A stretch of DNA of 64,000 nt, from assembly GCA_025093985.1 (NCBI GenBank), contig JACAAK010000012.1:1240001-1304000 (forward strand), given 5' to 3'. A model generated the notes under the pieces. The model was given only the letters and a program-made list of their open reading frames with translations, was not told the origin of the DNA and made no database searches. Position 1 is the stretch's first letter, and the number at the start of each line of letters is the position of its first letter. A program made the translations under genes and the position numbers. Shown here piece by piece: positions 11,154-22,702 of the stretch. The stretch comes from Calvatia gigantea. Taxonomy: Eukaryota > Basidiomycota > Agaricomycetes > Agaricales > Lycoperdaceae.

Positions 11154-12273
11154 GGATACTGGGCCAAAATAAATATTACCCTCAATGGCTTCAGTGGCCT
11201 CAGCACCTGGTTCAAATGGGGACGATAATTATCATACTTAGACGGGATGGAAATATGTCACAAGGTTGAAACGTTGATTAATTACAATGCTGGGTATTCC
11301 ATATTTATCATCATGCACAGCTTGTCAAGTCACGTTTTTGATGGTGCATACTGCACAGTGCACAGTGCACACTCGCGACCAACCAGCTGGGTGTCCCCGG
11401 GTCACACATGGTACATAGTGACGTCACATCAACACACCGAATAACTGAAGGAGGTCGTCGACCTGAATTTGCTCTGAGTTGCTCAATGCTAGCGCTCACC
11501 GGTCACCCATCTTCGACACTGGCCTTGGTCAGATTTTTATCCCTGGCCTTTGTACACCCTCCTGTCAAGCAAACACCTCGATATCTGTTGCACAAGCTTC
11601 AATGCAATCACCGCTCCTCCTTAGCAGGCCCCCCTCCCTTAGTATCTTGGAGCCAACGGTGCCAAAGTCGAAGAGTACCGTCTACATGAAGAAAAGATAT
11701 AGATATCCTGTTGAAAGGGCGTGGAACGACCGGACACTGTCCAGTAACGAGCGAGGCCAGGGGTGCATTGGCATAGAACAATGTGACAAGTGACAAGCTT
11801 AATGAAGTCAAATCGCCGACTTGACAGCTTGATCCCCGCCAAGTTAATTGAGAACATTTCGATACACCAGCCTCCAGAATAGAGCCAGTACCCGGTCTTG
11901 GTCATCTGAAATAGGGCACGCGCACTTTCTCAGGCTGCCTTTTGAATCAAGTTTGAATATTAAAAATTGAATCATGATCAAGGTTACCTACCTAGGACTT
12001 GACTTACCAGAACTTACTACTACTTACCGGCAGTCTTTGCACTCTAAGTCAGTCTACCAAACCGTCCTTACCCCTGACCACGTGGGTCCATTTCCAAGGG
12101 GGAAACTCATGGTGGAGACAACGTTTGTTCGCGTCTTGGTTGCCCTCACCTGTTCCACGCAACTGCATAACGCCAACTTCGAAATAACACTAGCAAGGTA
12201 GAATCGTTAATGGGGTGTTGCGAATGCGACGTAAATTTGGAACTCAAGTGCTGGAGACGGTCCTATCGTCGGG
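11154..12273. other. Intergenic region
   Basis: About 1.1 kb between the minus-strand hydrolase and the transposase remnant. Short overlapping ORFs on both strands have no recognisable motif. It should contain the hydrolase promoter; I see no specific element I can support. Confidence 0.4.
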
Positions 12274-12925
12274 GTGATCTACCTGATTCTACATTGCATA
12301 TATAGTTATGCGAAAACAGAAGAAACGAAGAAACCTCTCGCAGCCGACCACATGGTCCCTGTCCCGACGGCGGGGTTTACTCGCTGTAAATATATCGGTC
12401 GTGGGTTTTGTACCCACACTGCCAAAGTCCTCCAGTTGGTTCCAGGAACGCACGCTATCAATCTCTTCTGCCGCATCCAAAAATGCAAGCCCCGAGGACC
12501 GGGGGCTTTCGACAGATATTTTTTTAACCTTCAACATCTATGTAGTCGCTTGCTTCCCAATCTTGATATGGACCCCGGACTCAAACCCTCCCTCAAGCTT
12601 TTCCTCGCTCTTTATAATTATCTGAAAAACGATGCTCGCAAGGCGGCCATGGGCACATTCCTGGACATCCCTCCTCTCTCTTATGAAGAGTGTGAGTCCC
12701 TCACTCATCGGATCAGTGGCCTCTATTTTTAGCGATATGTGTCGAAACTTTTGTGTTGCATTCACTGGACCTCTTCGAGAACTCGAGGCTTGCCCAAAGT
12801 GCGGCGCCGACCGGTGGAAATTCGACTTCCAGAAAAAGTTCCCTGTCAAACAGCCACCCACGGTTCCCAAGAGAAAACCCACCGAGAAGAATGTGGGATG
12901 GGGAGCGATATGGTTAAATACATGA
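12274..12925 (+). pseudogene. Plavaka/CACTA-type transposase remnant (N-terminal part)
   Basis: Two overlapping frames make one decayed transposase segment. Frame 1 (12274-12732) gives KLFLALYNYLKNDARK, then IPPLSYEECESLTHR. Frame 2 (to the stop at 12925) gives the cysteine segment MCRNFCVAFTGPLREL followed by EACPKCGADRW. This pattern (M-C-x-N-x-C-x-A-[FY]-T-G-P, then C-P-x-C-G) is typical of the N-terminal region of basidiomycete Plavaka/CACTA transposases. A frameshift separates the halves near 12700-12720, and the DDE catalytic part is missing. The piece ends 31 bp before the start codon of the S41 protease gene, so that gene's upstream region is transposon-derived. Family assignment is from memory of the motif. 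Confidence 0.6.
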
Positions 12926-12956
12926 GCGAATCTGGGGAGAAAGTCAAGAGAACCCC

Positions 12957-15900
12957 ATGCGTTCTTTCTTTGCTGTCTGTGCGGCACTCTTGCCCCTCCT
13001 TGCCACAGGTGCTCCAACCGCAGGGGATCCTTGTATCTTGAATATCGCTGTCACAACCCTCGTTCCCCCCGCGGATGCTCTAGCTTGTTTAAAGTCGTTC
13101 CCCTTCAATGAGACTCTTCGCCAAAATGTCTTAACCAATATAGCCCGTGTCTTCGACTTCGTCACTTTTGAAGATTATTATCTCAACTCTCCGCCTCCCT
13201 TCCAAGAGTCGACCATCGATATTCGGGCGAGATTGGATGAGATCAACAACACAAAGTATGAGGTATGCTCCAGGCGGCCTCCCTGATAACGCACGTTAAA
13301 TTCTTGCTCGCCAGACTGATTATGACTTCAACGTCGACCTCTATGACTTTACCACCCAACTGAATGATGGACATACTCGTACGTTATTCCGTGATTCGGA
13401 AAAATTCTTGTGAATAACTTATCTGCTATTGGCTTAGGTTGGTTCCCTAACTGTTACACACGGTTCCAGAATATCATTCCAGCACCTCTGGTCAACATTG
13501 AAGTGGATGGCATCCAAGGCGTTTTCATTGCTCCTGACTCTGTAGAATTCATTTCTCAGCTTGGGTTGGGATACACTAATTTCTTTGCCCAAAGAGGCTT
13601 CAACTGGCAACGACTTGCAGGTGCCAAGGTAGTTGAAATCGCAGGGATGCCACCGTACGACTACGTTGACTTCATTGCAAAGACCGTGTCCGGAAATTAC
13701 TTGGACCATGGTGTCAGAGTCAACTCCGTCTTCAGCAGCTACAGTATTTCCGGCACGACACTCTCTCAACGTATTGGAGACGGTGCCGGACCTACCGGTG
13801 TCAAGCAGACCTCACTCAATATGAAGTTGGTTCCCCTTGACTCAGGGATCGTCGAGTCGATTGATATTCCTTTCCTTGCCTCTTACTCTGGTCCTTTTTT
13901 TTTGAACAAGGATACCTAGTACGCACTTTTGTACCTCATTCAACGATCTCAGGGGGCTGATTTCTTCCTGCTTTTAGCTGGGCAGCCAATTGCGCAGCCA
14001 ATGCTGTGACCAATGGAGCTGACCTGAAGGGCTCGAAGGTTCAAGGTCTTCCGGCTCTCAAACGTGCCAAAGGCGAAATTATTGACATAAACGGCGGCAA
14101 CGCCCTCAACCTTCCACCCGCCTTTGTTCCCAATACAACGGCCGTCCCGGGAAGTGGAGGCGTTATTAAATCATATATTCTACCCGACGGAAAGACCGGA
14201 GTGGTAAGAACATCCAACAATCTCCCTTAAGTCTGAAACTCAATTAACGCCGTCGGCATCATATTCTTGATTTATTTTTGGCCTTGATCTCACCGGATAT
14301 GCGCGGTAACCCTATCTCACTCTACTCATCCAGATGTTTGTCGGATCCTTCAGCGGCGACTTTAACGGCTTTCAATCCGACGTCGTTCAAGCTATTAACG
14401 CCTTCAAGCAAGCCCAAGTCACCCAAGTATTAATTGACCTCACAAACAACGGCGGTACGTGCGCAATTACGTGAGCGGCTATACACATTTCTGTAGCTGA
14501 GGGCATTAATAGGTGGTTTTATATGCCTCGGTCAATTCTTGCATCAATACCTTTCCGGTTCGAACATTGGTTACCCGTACGTCACTTTCCTCAATGCTCC
14601 GACATTTTGTAGTAGGTCGGACTGACAACAGTCGGTGACGTGACTCCAGCGGATTTGTTTCGACTAATCGGGCCAACCCCCTCGCCCAGAAGATCGTCGC
14701 AGCTGACATCGCTTTGGGTGTTAATTCTCGACTCGTATTCTACACCGCCGATAACTGTACGCGTTACCATCCGTATTTCGCTCTCTTCACCTCGGTCTCT
14801 TACCAAAGAAGGCGAAGCGTAAGGGAGCCTTGGGTGACCATAAGCTGAACTTTCCTGCTTGGGATAGTTGCCTTCCTGGATGGAGCTCGAATGCCAGCAT
14901 CATTCAACTACTTGGACCCTCCTTCGCCATTTGTTGTAAACGGCCGTCAAGACCCTACGTCCCGGCGTTTCCATGTTCGTATTCTTATCTCTTGCAGATT
15001 ATATATTTCTAGAAAAGGCTCAATTCCTGGAAAGGATACCTGCGAACAGTTCTTCTTTTCGCAGCCAGTCCCACGAGACCCTCCCTTTGACCTCAGGTTC
15101 GTATATCTTCACCTCTGAAACGTACTTACCCAGTGGCATTAACGGACTGCATTGATATCCCTGTCGACACTATCAACCCGCAGCAAGGTGGCAATCGGTA
15201 AGCGAAATATCCCCATATGTTCCCCCGGTCAAAATCTTATCATCCGCCGGCTACCTTTCCGCCTACTTTTAATGACCAATCTCATGGACATCATCACTCT
15301 ATTCATCTTTCCCCGACATGCAACGACTCTCTGGCATAAACGCTCATGCAAAACGTATAAGTGAGCAATGGCAATTGCGCGTCGACCTGTGCTATGTTTA
15401 GCACATTGATGAACGAGCGACACGGAACCAAGATTGCGGTCTTTGGTGGGAAACCTGGAGAGAATATAGAATTTAAGGGTGAGTGGACATCGATGTTCAG
15501 GTTTGTTGATCTTTTTTTGACGCTCACATATGACGGTCGTGTGCATTTTTATTCGTGTTCCATGGTCTTCGGATATGACCCTTCCTTGAATATTGGCTCC
15601 TAAATTGGCTTCTCGTGACTCACAATGTCGGTGATCTAAATCGGACACGCTCTGAATGGATATGTAGGTATGGCGGGGAATCAGGTGTTGGAATGGGTGG
15701 ACCTTGATACGGAAATCAAAACTGCCGGGGTTAAGGATGTAAGTTGGAAGTGTTTAAAAAGGACATCGGCTAAATTCGTCATCTCCTAGGACCCGCTTGC
15801 GCCTCCTGATCTGTAAGTATATTTTGAGAACGTCAATGATGGATGATTCGCTGAGGGTTTGGGCAGTCTTGTATCAGGAAATTTCCGGTACGTGGAATCC

Positions 15901-16300
15901 GCGAAAGTCCTCTCCATGACACTTATCAATTTTACGAAGTCACAACTGGAGGACAGGTGAGTTTCGTGTAAATCATGACAACGACTATGGTTGAGGAAAT
16001 TTCAGCTTGGAGTTTCTTCGACGAGAACACCCCCATTGGCAAGTTTTTTTGATTTTCCGGGGACAGGATAGAACTCATTTGAAAGTATAGCCTATGAGTC
16101 GGAATTGCCAACCGGTGAGCAGCAAATTAAACCTAAGTCAGGGTAGTTCTGACAATTGTTGTTTTAGTTCGTTTCAATTATACCGCCGAGACGTATAACA
16201 ACCCCCAAGCCCTCTGGACTTTTGCGTAAGTGGATGGAAGTAAGGGTTGAATTATAAGGTTCTAAACAAGTTGCACAGGGCGAAGCAGCTGTTCGGTTGA
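12957..16300 (+). CDS. Secreted S41-family peptidase (tail-specific protease-like)
   Basis: Nineteen exons sum to 1938 nt, giving 645 residues with no frame error. Introns: 13263-13314, 13379-13437, 13919-13977, 14204-14333, 14455-14512, 14577-14649, 14757-14867, 14975-15034, 15097-15183, 15198-15361, 15479-15667, 15739-15789, 15813-15866, 15888-15939, 15957-16005, 16039-16090, 16115-16167 and 16226-16278. The start has a cleavable signal peptide (hydrophobic residues 2-16, then GAPTAG). Family landmarks are LNDGHTRW (residues about 120-127), a PDZ-like middle, VLIDLTNNGGG, NYLDPPSPFVVNGR and the nucleophile region VSNGNCASTC, where Ser of the C-A-S-T motif is the expected nucleophile. Secreted S41 proteases of fungi are poorly characterised; a role in extracellular protein digestion is inference. 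Exon 10 is only 14 nt and intron 16 is GC-AG. The 5' flank is a transposase remnant. Confidence 0.85.
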
Positions 16301-16526
16301 AAGCAACACAACATCAATAGGATATATCAAAGATGTACTGGAGAAATATATATGTATCTAACGATTGCTGAACCACAACCATCTCAGTCCTTCTAAGAGT
16401 TCCGTCCAGTCAAAAAGGGCTCGAGATTCCGGAGGCCGTCGATAGGTATATGATGGCTGAGGGTCCGAGGCAGAAGCGGGGACTATAGCCTAGTCAAACT
16501 CGGTTTTATGTCGAGATGTCTAACGC

Positions 16527-17215
16527 TTAGCTACTAGATGCCTCAACCTCTTGTCTAGCATGCTTCTCCTTCAAACGCCGTTCCATCTCCTCGAATGCGT
16601 TCTTGACGACGTTAGTCCGCCTCTCGGGTCGGGCGGTCGCACCTGATTTCTTTTTAGTTTGGATATGTGCGGGCCACTCGTATTCGGGTATATTATGCGA
16701 CGTCAGGTTTTTGCGGAGTTCTTCCACGGCCTCTTTGTAAGCCTCCAGCGACTCCTCATAGAGATCATAGACACAGACCGCACATCCGGACATACAACAT
16801 TCTGGGGAAACATGAAGAGTTTCATATTAATCCGAAAGAGCAAAATCATACCATCCGATTCAGGTGGCGTGGGTTCCGTTGGCATAACGAACCCTCTAAA
16901 CGTAGGTGGGGCCTGGGAGGATCCGAGGTGGGTCGGCGGCGGCGTGGCGGATGTGTGTGTCGTGGTAATTTGTTGCTGATCGTTGCGACCCCTCGTCAAA
17001 GCCTCTTTGCCCCTCAATGATTTCTCTAAAGCCAGGTATCTGTTTCGCAAATTCCTCCCCCCTCTACCCGGATTCTTGATGCGGTTTTTAGCAATTGCGG
17101 GCGAAAGAGGCTCGCGGCTACGAGCATGATCGGCAAGACCACGACACTGATTGATGATGTCATTTTTATGGGCGAGGATACGGGTTAAGCATGAGGAAAG
17201 TGTGCTTAAGGACAT
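16527..17215 (-). CDS. Oxidoreductase-like domain protein (OXLD1/PF09791 type)
   Basis: Two exons joined across a 50 nt intron (16802-16851) give 639 nt, 212 residues, intact. The C-terminal half has the PF09791 signature: PPESDECCMSGCAVCVYD, with Cys pairs in a C-C-x-S-G-C-x-x-C pattern, followed by an amphipathic helix (YKEAVEELRKNL). The N-terminal half is basic and Ser/Arg-rich without acidic clusters, which fits a mitochondrial presequence, as reported for animal OXLD1. No enzymatic activity has been established for the family despite its name. The C-terminal tail is charged and helical. Start at ATG 17215, the first in frame. It is divergent from the gene at 17960. Confidence 0.75.
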
Positions 17216-17959
17216 GGAACGTGCATTCCGCTGAGCCCGTCGTTCTAAACCGGGGAATACTTATGCGGTGGCGAATGCAGGAGGAGGAAATTGATCGGAT
17301 TACCATATTCGTCGCTGCTACACGGCAAGCGGTGGCTGTGTAGACTCCTCCTCCTCTGTCGGACATTGACCACTTGGCCTAGATTTATTTGTCAGTTTCT
17401 GAAACTCAGGCTTCGGCACCCGACGCCGTGGTCTTTGAATAATGTCCAATCACTTTTTGTGGATTCAAGGCTTCTGCAGCAGGCTCCTGGCGCCCACCTC
17501 CCTTTTAAACGGCATTTCCGAGGTGTTGTCAACGGCATCGGCTCACGGTTGCGAAAACGTGGCCTTCAAACTTGTGCCCCCTTCTCAACGGTAAAATATC
17601 AATTTTCTGACTCCTGTGATATCCGAGGGTTTACTTCGAGTAGGGGATCCAGGGACAGTGGACCTGTAGGCTGTGTCACCGTGTCAGAATCTGGTAGCCA
17701 GTGGCATTTCCATATGTAAGTGTATCAGTAAAAATCAAATATGAACCTGCATTCCAAACGGAAATAGGACCGTCGCCTTCCCTCGTAGCTATGGAATGAC
17801 AGGGTGAGGTCATTTGGTCAAGCCGAGCTCTTGGCGGCCTTTCCCCTGCCGTCGATATAATATGGACATTGTTCCTGGAGTGACCTCTTCCCTCCTTTCC
17901 CCCGGGCAGCATTCCGCCACGATCATCCCCAACGACAAGCAGTCGCGAAGTACGTTGAT
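17216..17959. other. Divergent intergenic region
   Basis: About 740 bp between two divergently transcribed genes. A TATA-like stretch (CGATATAATATGG) lies at about 17852-17864, roughly 100 bp before the start of the plus-strand gene. Small ORFs here show no recognisable protein. Confidence 0.4.
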
Positions 17960-19994
17960 ATGGGCTTCTTCACCTACGATGACCCTCCGGCTCCCCAGGA
18001 ACCGCCACAACATCACACACCGCTTTCCCCTCGTCGATCAAGAACAACTTTCACCCATCGTACTTCTTCCTCCAGTGATTCGAACAAATCGAGCTCGCCC
18101 TCCACCCCCGTTCCATCCCACATCTCGCGCCCTCCTTTGTCCGGAAGTGGAACAAAGAGTGTGAACGAGGCTAGCCCACCACGTATACCATGCAGTCCGT
18201 CAAACGCGTTATCACAACCGACCCCCGCTCCAGATGAAGGCGCACCTAATTCGGATGGTCCGGTAACTAGGGATAAATCCGTGATAGCAGCATCAATATC
18301 TTGCTCTCCGTCTGACACCTCCACCTTACCTTTGTCTGAAGCCTGCTCCAAAAATGAAATCCTTGCCCCCTTGGGTTTTGTGGCTCACGTGGGCGCGCAC
18401 GAAAACAAACCAGCGCCTGCTTTTTGTGGTGCACAAGGAACACCATCACTCAAACATAAACAGCGCTCTTCTCACACAACTACCACCACCCAGCGTCCTC
18501 GAAGCAATCCAACAAAACCAACCGGCGCAGGTGTCGTATTATCGCAAGTTGCTAAACTAAAGTCAAATCCCGCGATGAATGGTCGCAATTCCGAATACGA
18601 CGCGAGGTCAGTGATCTCATCGCTTTTAGACGCGTATTGTCGATCAGACACGGACGATACCTTCGACGAGGAATATCTATGGTCGGATGACAGGAGCACA
18701 GTCTTCTCGGATGATGTTCTTTCTCTTGGTTCTGTGATGGGCTCTCCGAAAAGCAGTTTTAGCGATGCTCTAAGGTCAAGTGTAGTCGTGTCAGACGTCC
18801 CTCAGAAGCGCCAAAAGCCCTCCAGCTTGCTCATAACTTCCCCTCTGGACTGGCAAGGGGACTCGATAGCTCTCGGGCTCCCAGCATTACCGCAAACAGC
18901 ACCCGCCGCCCAAAATCCTCGCCCCTTGCCGCCCGTCCCAGCACCACAACGCTCAGTTAGACCTCTGCCTCGACCACCCGCGCCTCCTCCATACAGCTCG
19001 CCAGTGACTTGCGAGTTCCCTCCCACGCCTTCCATAGAATCTTCTCTCCCAACGTCTTCCCGGACATCCGCGTCCTCTTCAACCACCTCTTCTCCATCTT
19101 CTTGCAACTGTACCTCATTTTCCTCAGAGTCTTCCGTTTCTTCTCCCTCCTCAGTTAAACTCGAGCTCGACACACTCGCTGCTCAACCGAAAATATCCAA
19201 ACGAACCTTCGTTGTCCCTGTTATTACAATCCCCCCTTTCTCCTCAGGGCCTCCTAGCCCTCTAACGCCTGACATGCCCATCCCACCTTCGCCCATGACA
19301 GCCAAACGTCACCAAGCTTCCAAACTTAGCAAAATGCTCGGAGAAGAAATCACACCAGAGTTACTTTATGATCGGCGGCGCGCCGCTCATCCACCGCCCC
19401 GCAATCATCTCCCTGTCATCGGCGCCCAAATTATGTCTAGCAACCGCAGGAATCAGGCCGCCGATCCTGGGGTAGCTGGAAATATCCCTCCGTGCCGTGA
19501 CGGATACCGCTCCCGCTCCCACATTCAGGGACACACAAACACTTACAGTAGGACGGCGTACTCGGACTGCTCGTCCGCAAGCGATATACGTTCAGGACTC
19601 CGTTTCGGAGGAGTTTGGTGATACCGATGTTGGGGGGGAGGGAGGATATAAATCTGAGGATACAGGCAGCGAGGGAGGCTTAAGCGGAGATGACCATACG
19701 GGGTTCAAAGTAAAGATTGCGGTTGGAGAGGAACTGGAGGAGGTGGGGCTGTCGCCTGCGAGCAGTCGGGGGATGGGCTCCGTAGCAACGTCGCCTACTG
19801 ACAGCACCCTTGAGGAGTATGAGCTGGATGATATGGAGGAAGCGCATATTGGATGGGCGCTGCAGAATGTGATCACGTATGGGACGGCGTCCCGTATTAA
19901 ACGAACTAGTCGTACGTGGGTTGTGGAGAAGAATGGGCAGCGGTGGGAAGAACAAAATTATGATAATGTGCTGAAGGCTTTGCGTCAACTATGA
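17960..19994 (+). CDS. Large disordered Ser/Pro-rich protein, unknown function
   Basis: Two exons with a 52 nt intron (19497-19548) sum to 1983 nt, 660 residues, intact. Residues 1-510 are low complexity: Ser/Pro/Thr-rich with polyproline stretches (PLPPVPAP, PLPRPPAPPP) that could bind SH3 or WW domains, and a long Ser tract around residues 360-395. An acidic segment follows. The last about 55 residues look folded (HIGWALQNVITYG ... WVVEKNGQRWEE ... ALRQL) and are the likely conserved module. I do not recognise the family. There is no signal peptide or membrane segment. The start at 17960 (MGFFTYDD) is the first in-frame ATG after stops; an upstream ATG at 17862 opens a different frame and cannot be joined in phase by the splice sites I see. 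Confidence 0.65.
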
Positions 19995-20194
19995 TTTTTC
20001 TTTGTCTCTTTCTCGTCACTCATTGCATTTTTCATTACTGTCTTTTACACAATTCACACAACTTATCTGTATTATCTATGCATGCCTTCATCTTCTTTGT
20101 ATCACGCTTGGTGTATTTTTGGATACCTTATGCCCTATGATCACGATGTTATGATTTCAACCTGTTATCTTTGTATTGAAGGACCAATGAAAGA

Positions 20195-22203
20195 CTACTC
20201 GGTGAATGGGAGGCTCGACATTCCCTCTGCCAAACTCCGTGGATCGACAACCCATAGTGCGACTATCTCTTCGTCACCTTGCTCGCGATTCACAACCGCA
20301 CATAAGTTCAGATCCTCCTCATCCAAACGCCCAGACACACTCGCAGCCTTGATCTCACGGAGAATTGCTTTGACACTGGACTTATTTCCAGTTAATACCG
20401 TCCATCCAAGCTCAGCACCCCATAACATGGACTGCACGGTATGCGCTGTGAGTCGAGGATTGACCTTTGTGACAGCAGCTCGTTGAATCTCCCAATCATT
20501 GTCGTCGTGCTGATCTTGAGCGGGGCTTGTTCCGTTGACTGTACGAGGGTCAGGAATGATCTCCTGAGCCAGGATCTGCTGGCATGTCTGCTTCAAAATC
20601 TTGCTAAACGGAGGTAACTTGAGTTTGGTATATGTGCCTTGACCCAACACTAAGGCAGGCTTGGGGTCCGAGGATGAGGGAAAGTATTTGAGAGGGAGGA
20701 GGGGGATGTACTGTGGTGGGTAGCGAGATCCCTTCCAGTACGACTTGAACCCCACTTTCGAGATCATCACTATGATTGAGCAAGGCGGCCACGCGGCGTT
20801 TTTCGTTCGCGCCCCCGATCTTGTTTACGATAAGCAGGCATCGCGAACGAGCCTCAGGGGTGGTCCAGAATTCTACAGACGAAAGGTCCCCATCTGTAAC
20901 TTGGACGAATCGATCGTGTATCTCTTGGATCATGCCTCTGGTCATTTCTTGAAGTAGCTGCCGGGTCAAGGCTCGAGCTTGCTTGACGTAAACTTTGGGA
21001 AGATCCTCGATTGTTCGTTCCGGGAAGAATTTGGAGACTTTGTCTTGGGGCTTTTTGTGCTCGATACGGGGCTCTTTCCAATCACGATATTCTTGAGGAG
21101 GGATGAACCTCGTGTGAGCTTCCTCAATTGTGGCAGGGAGTGGGAAGTGTGTAAGATCGGAGATTAGCGCGATGAGCGCAGAGAGATCGAGAACTATGCG
21201 GCGCGTCGGTCGAGAAGGCGGAGACAAGGCAGGAGAGGCAGATGTTACAGGTAGGCGGGTTGCTAGCTCATCACCGTTCCGCTCACCCAGTTCAACATCG
21301 ATGTCCATTGCACGCAGGAGATCAATTGTCTGGGCAATTCGCGGATCGCTGCCATTACCGCTTTCAGGCGAAGGGGAGGGATTGAGACGCTGTCAGTCTT
21401 ATAGTGATACGAGGTATCTCTGAGGTCCCTTCGATTGGATTCGTTTTGGCTGCTTGAATCAGCGATCGGCCCATGCGCAGAATCGAATTATCGAATTCTT
21501 TCTGAGCAAGCGTAGGTGGCATCTCGTCATCTTCGCTGTCAGATTCACCGTCGGTCAGATAGGAGTCGATTTCCCGAAATTCAGAAAGAATCTTTGAGTT
21601 CTTTATCCTTTCGAGACCTCAGTCACTTGAGGGGGGGAGAGGAGAGATATTGGAGCAGACTTACGTGTTGACCCTGATCCACCGGCGCCCATTTTCTGCC
21701 ACGATATCGACCTTGACGCTAGGAGTCTTCTTTCCGTTACGTTTCGCCGACCCAGCTTTCTCATTTAGGGCCTCGACGTCAAACATCTTGAAGACGCCGA
21801 CTACAGGGTTCCTAGGCGCATACCAGTTCATTCCAGACTGCGATAAGGTACGGTGCATTGGTGGAAAGAGGTGGCAAAGACTGCAGATGATACATCATTG
21901 AGGAACTACTGGAGGATTCGAGGAATGCCTTAAATTAAATGAGACTTAAGCGTAATAGAGACCTCTACCCACTTTGTCAAGAACATCAAGATCAAGCCGA
22001 ATGGTCTCTCTAAGTTGTCGTAGCCCAGGAATTTGATCGTTGTGAGTCCAAGGAGAATCGTCAGTGGGTTCGTTGGGGGTCTCGACAGAAGAGTCAAGGA
22101 TCGGTGGTTTCAAGGACAACGGGTGGAAGCGAGCAGAGGCTGTGTATATTTCCTGGAGAACTTTTCGCAGCTGGCGTAGCCCTGGATGGAATTCAGCAGT
22201 CAT
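20195..22203 (-). CDS. DUF1308 family protein (C7orf25/UPF0415-like), frame-disturbed
   Basis: The minus-strand translation from ATG 22203 gives a helical N-terminus with two similar segments (HPGLRQLRKVLQEI and IPGLRQLRETIRLD), then NGRRWIRVNT, then IVLDLSALIALISDLTHF near residue 300, and the C-terminal DUF1308 part (EFWTTPEARSRC, GGANEKRR, QYIPLLPLKYFPSS, MLWGAELGWTVLTGN). The role of this eukaryotic family is unknown. Introns I support: 21881-21972 and 21608-21664. Three other places need a one-base-type frame change: near 21824, at 21390 (an extra base between two well-matching halves), and near 20744-20792, where a weak 49 nt intron (donor GTGGCC) could explain it. Motifs on both sides are well kept, so assembly insertions are more likely than a dead gene. 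Divergent from VPS15. Confidence 0.7.
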
Positions 22204-22702
22204 GTTGTTTTTGAAGAGATATAATCAGATGGAACTATGCGGGTCAAGAAGTAACTCGAAGGCCAGTTTAAATTTATCAAACGCTGAGTACATACATCAA
22301 TGAACAATCAGAAATTTCCAAATCCGCTGTTCCACTTCAAGAGTCAACAGGGTTCTGGAGGTCGATGTGCAGTACTCAGTACTCGCCCGATGGAGGTTGG
22401 GGTATTTCTGGGTGATAAATGTTGTGCCCACCTGGCATTCTCATCAGACAAAGTCTCGTCTGGCTGCTTAGGATCTGAGGCCTTCAACTTGAAGAAGTCC
22501 AAATGCGGGGAGCTAGGAGAAGCTGTTTGGCTGCATCCCCCGAGCCAAATAGAGGCCTCCGACTGTGAATGGCATACGGAACATCACTGTAACTGACATT
22601 TGCTCACCTTCACGACTTTCGTTACCACTTGCACTCCTCACATCATGATAACACCTTAAATCGCAGCAATATACCAACATAACAGTATTGTAATTGCTCA
22701 AC
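22204..22702. other. Divergent promoter region between the DUF1308 gene and VPS15
   Basis: About 500 bp between opposite start codons, so both promoters must lie here. No ORF with a recognisable motif and no clear TATA box. Confidence 0.45.

Noticed and set aside
15097..15183. Coding exon reading CIDIPVDTINPQQ between exons 9 and 10 of the protease
   Set aside because: It cannot be joined in phase, whereas skipping it and using the 14 nt exon restores the family motif.
17862..18164. Upstream start for the disordered protein at 17960
   Set aside because: It reads in another frame, and the possible 49 nt intron does not restore the phase.
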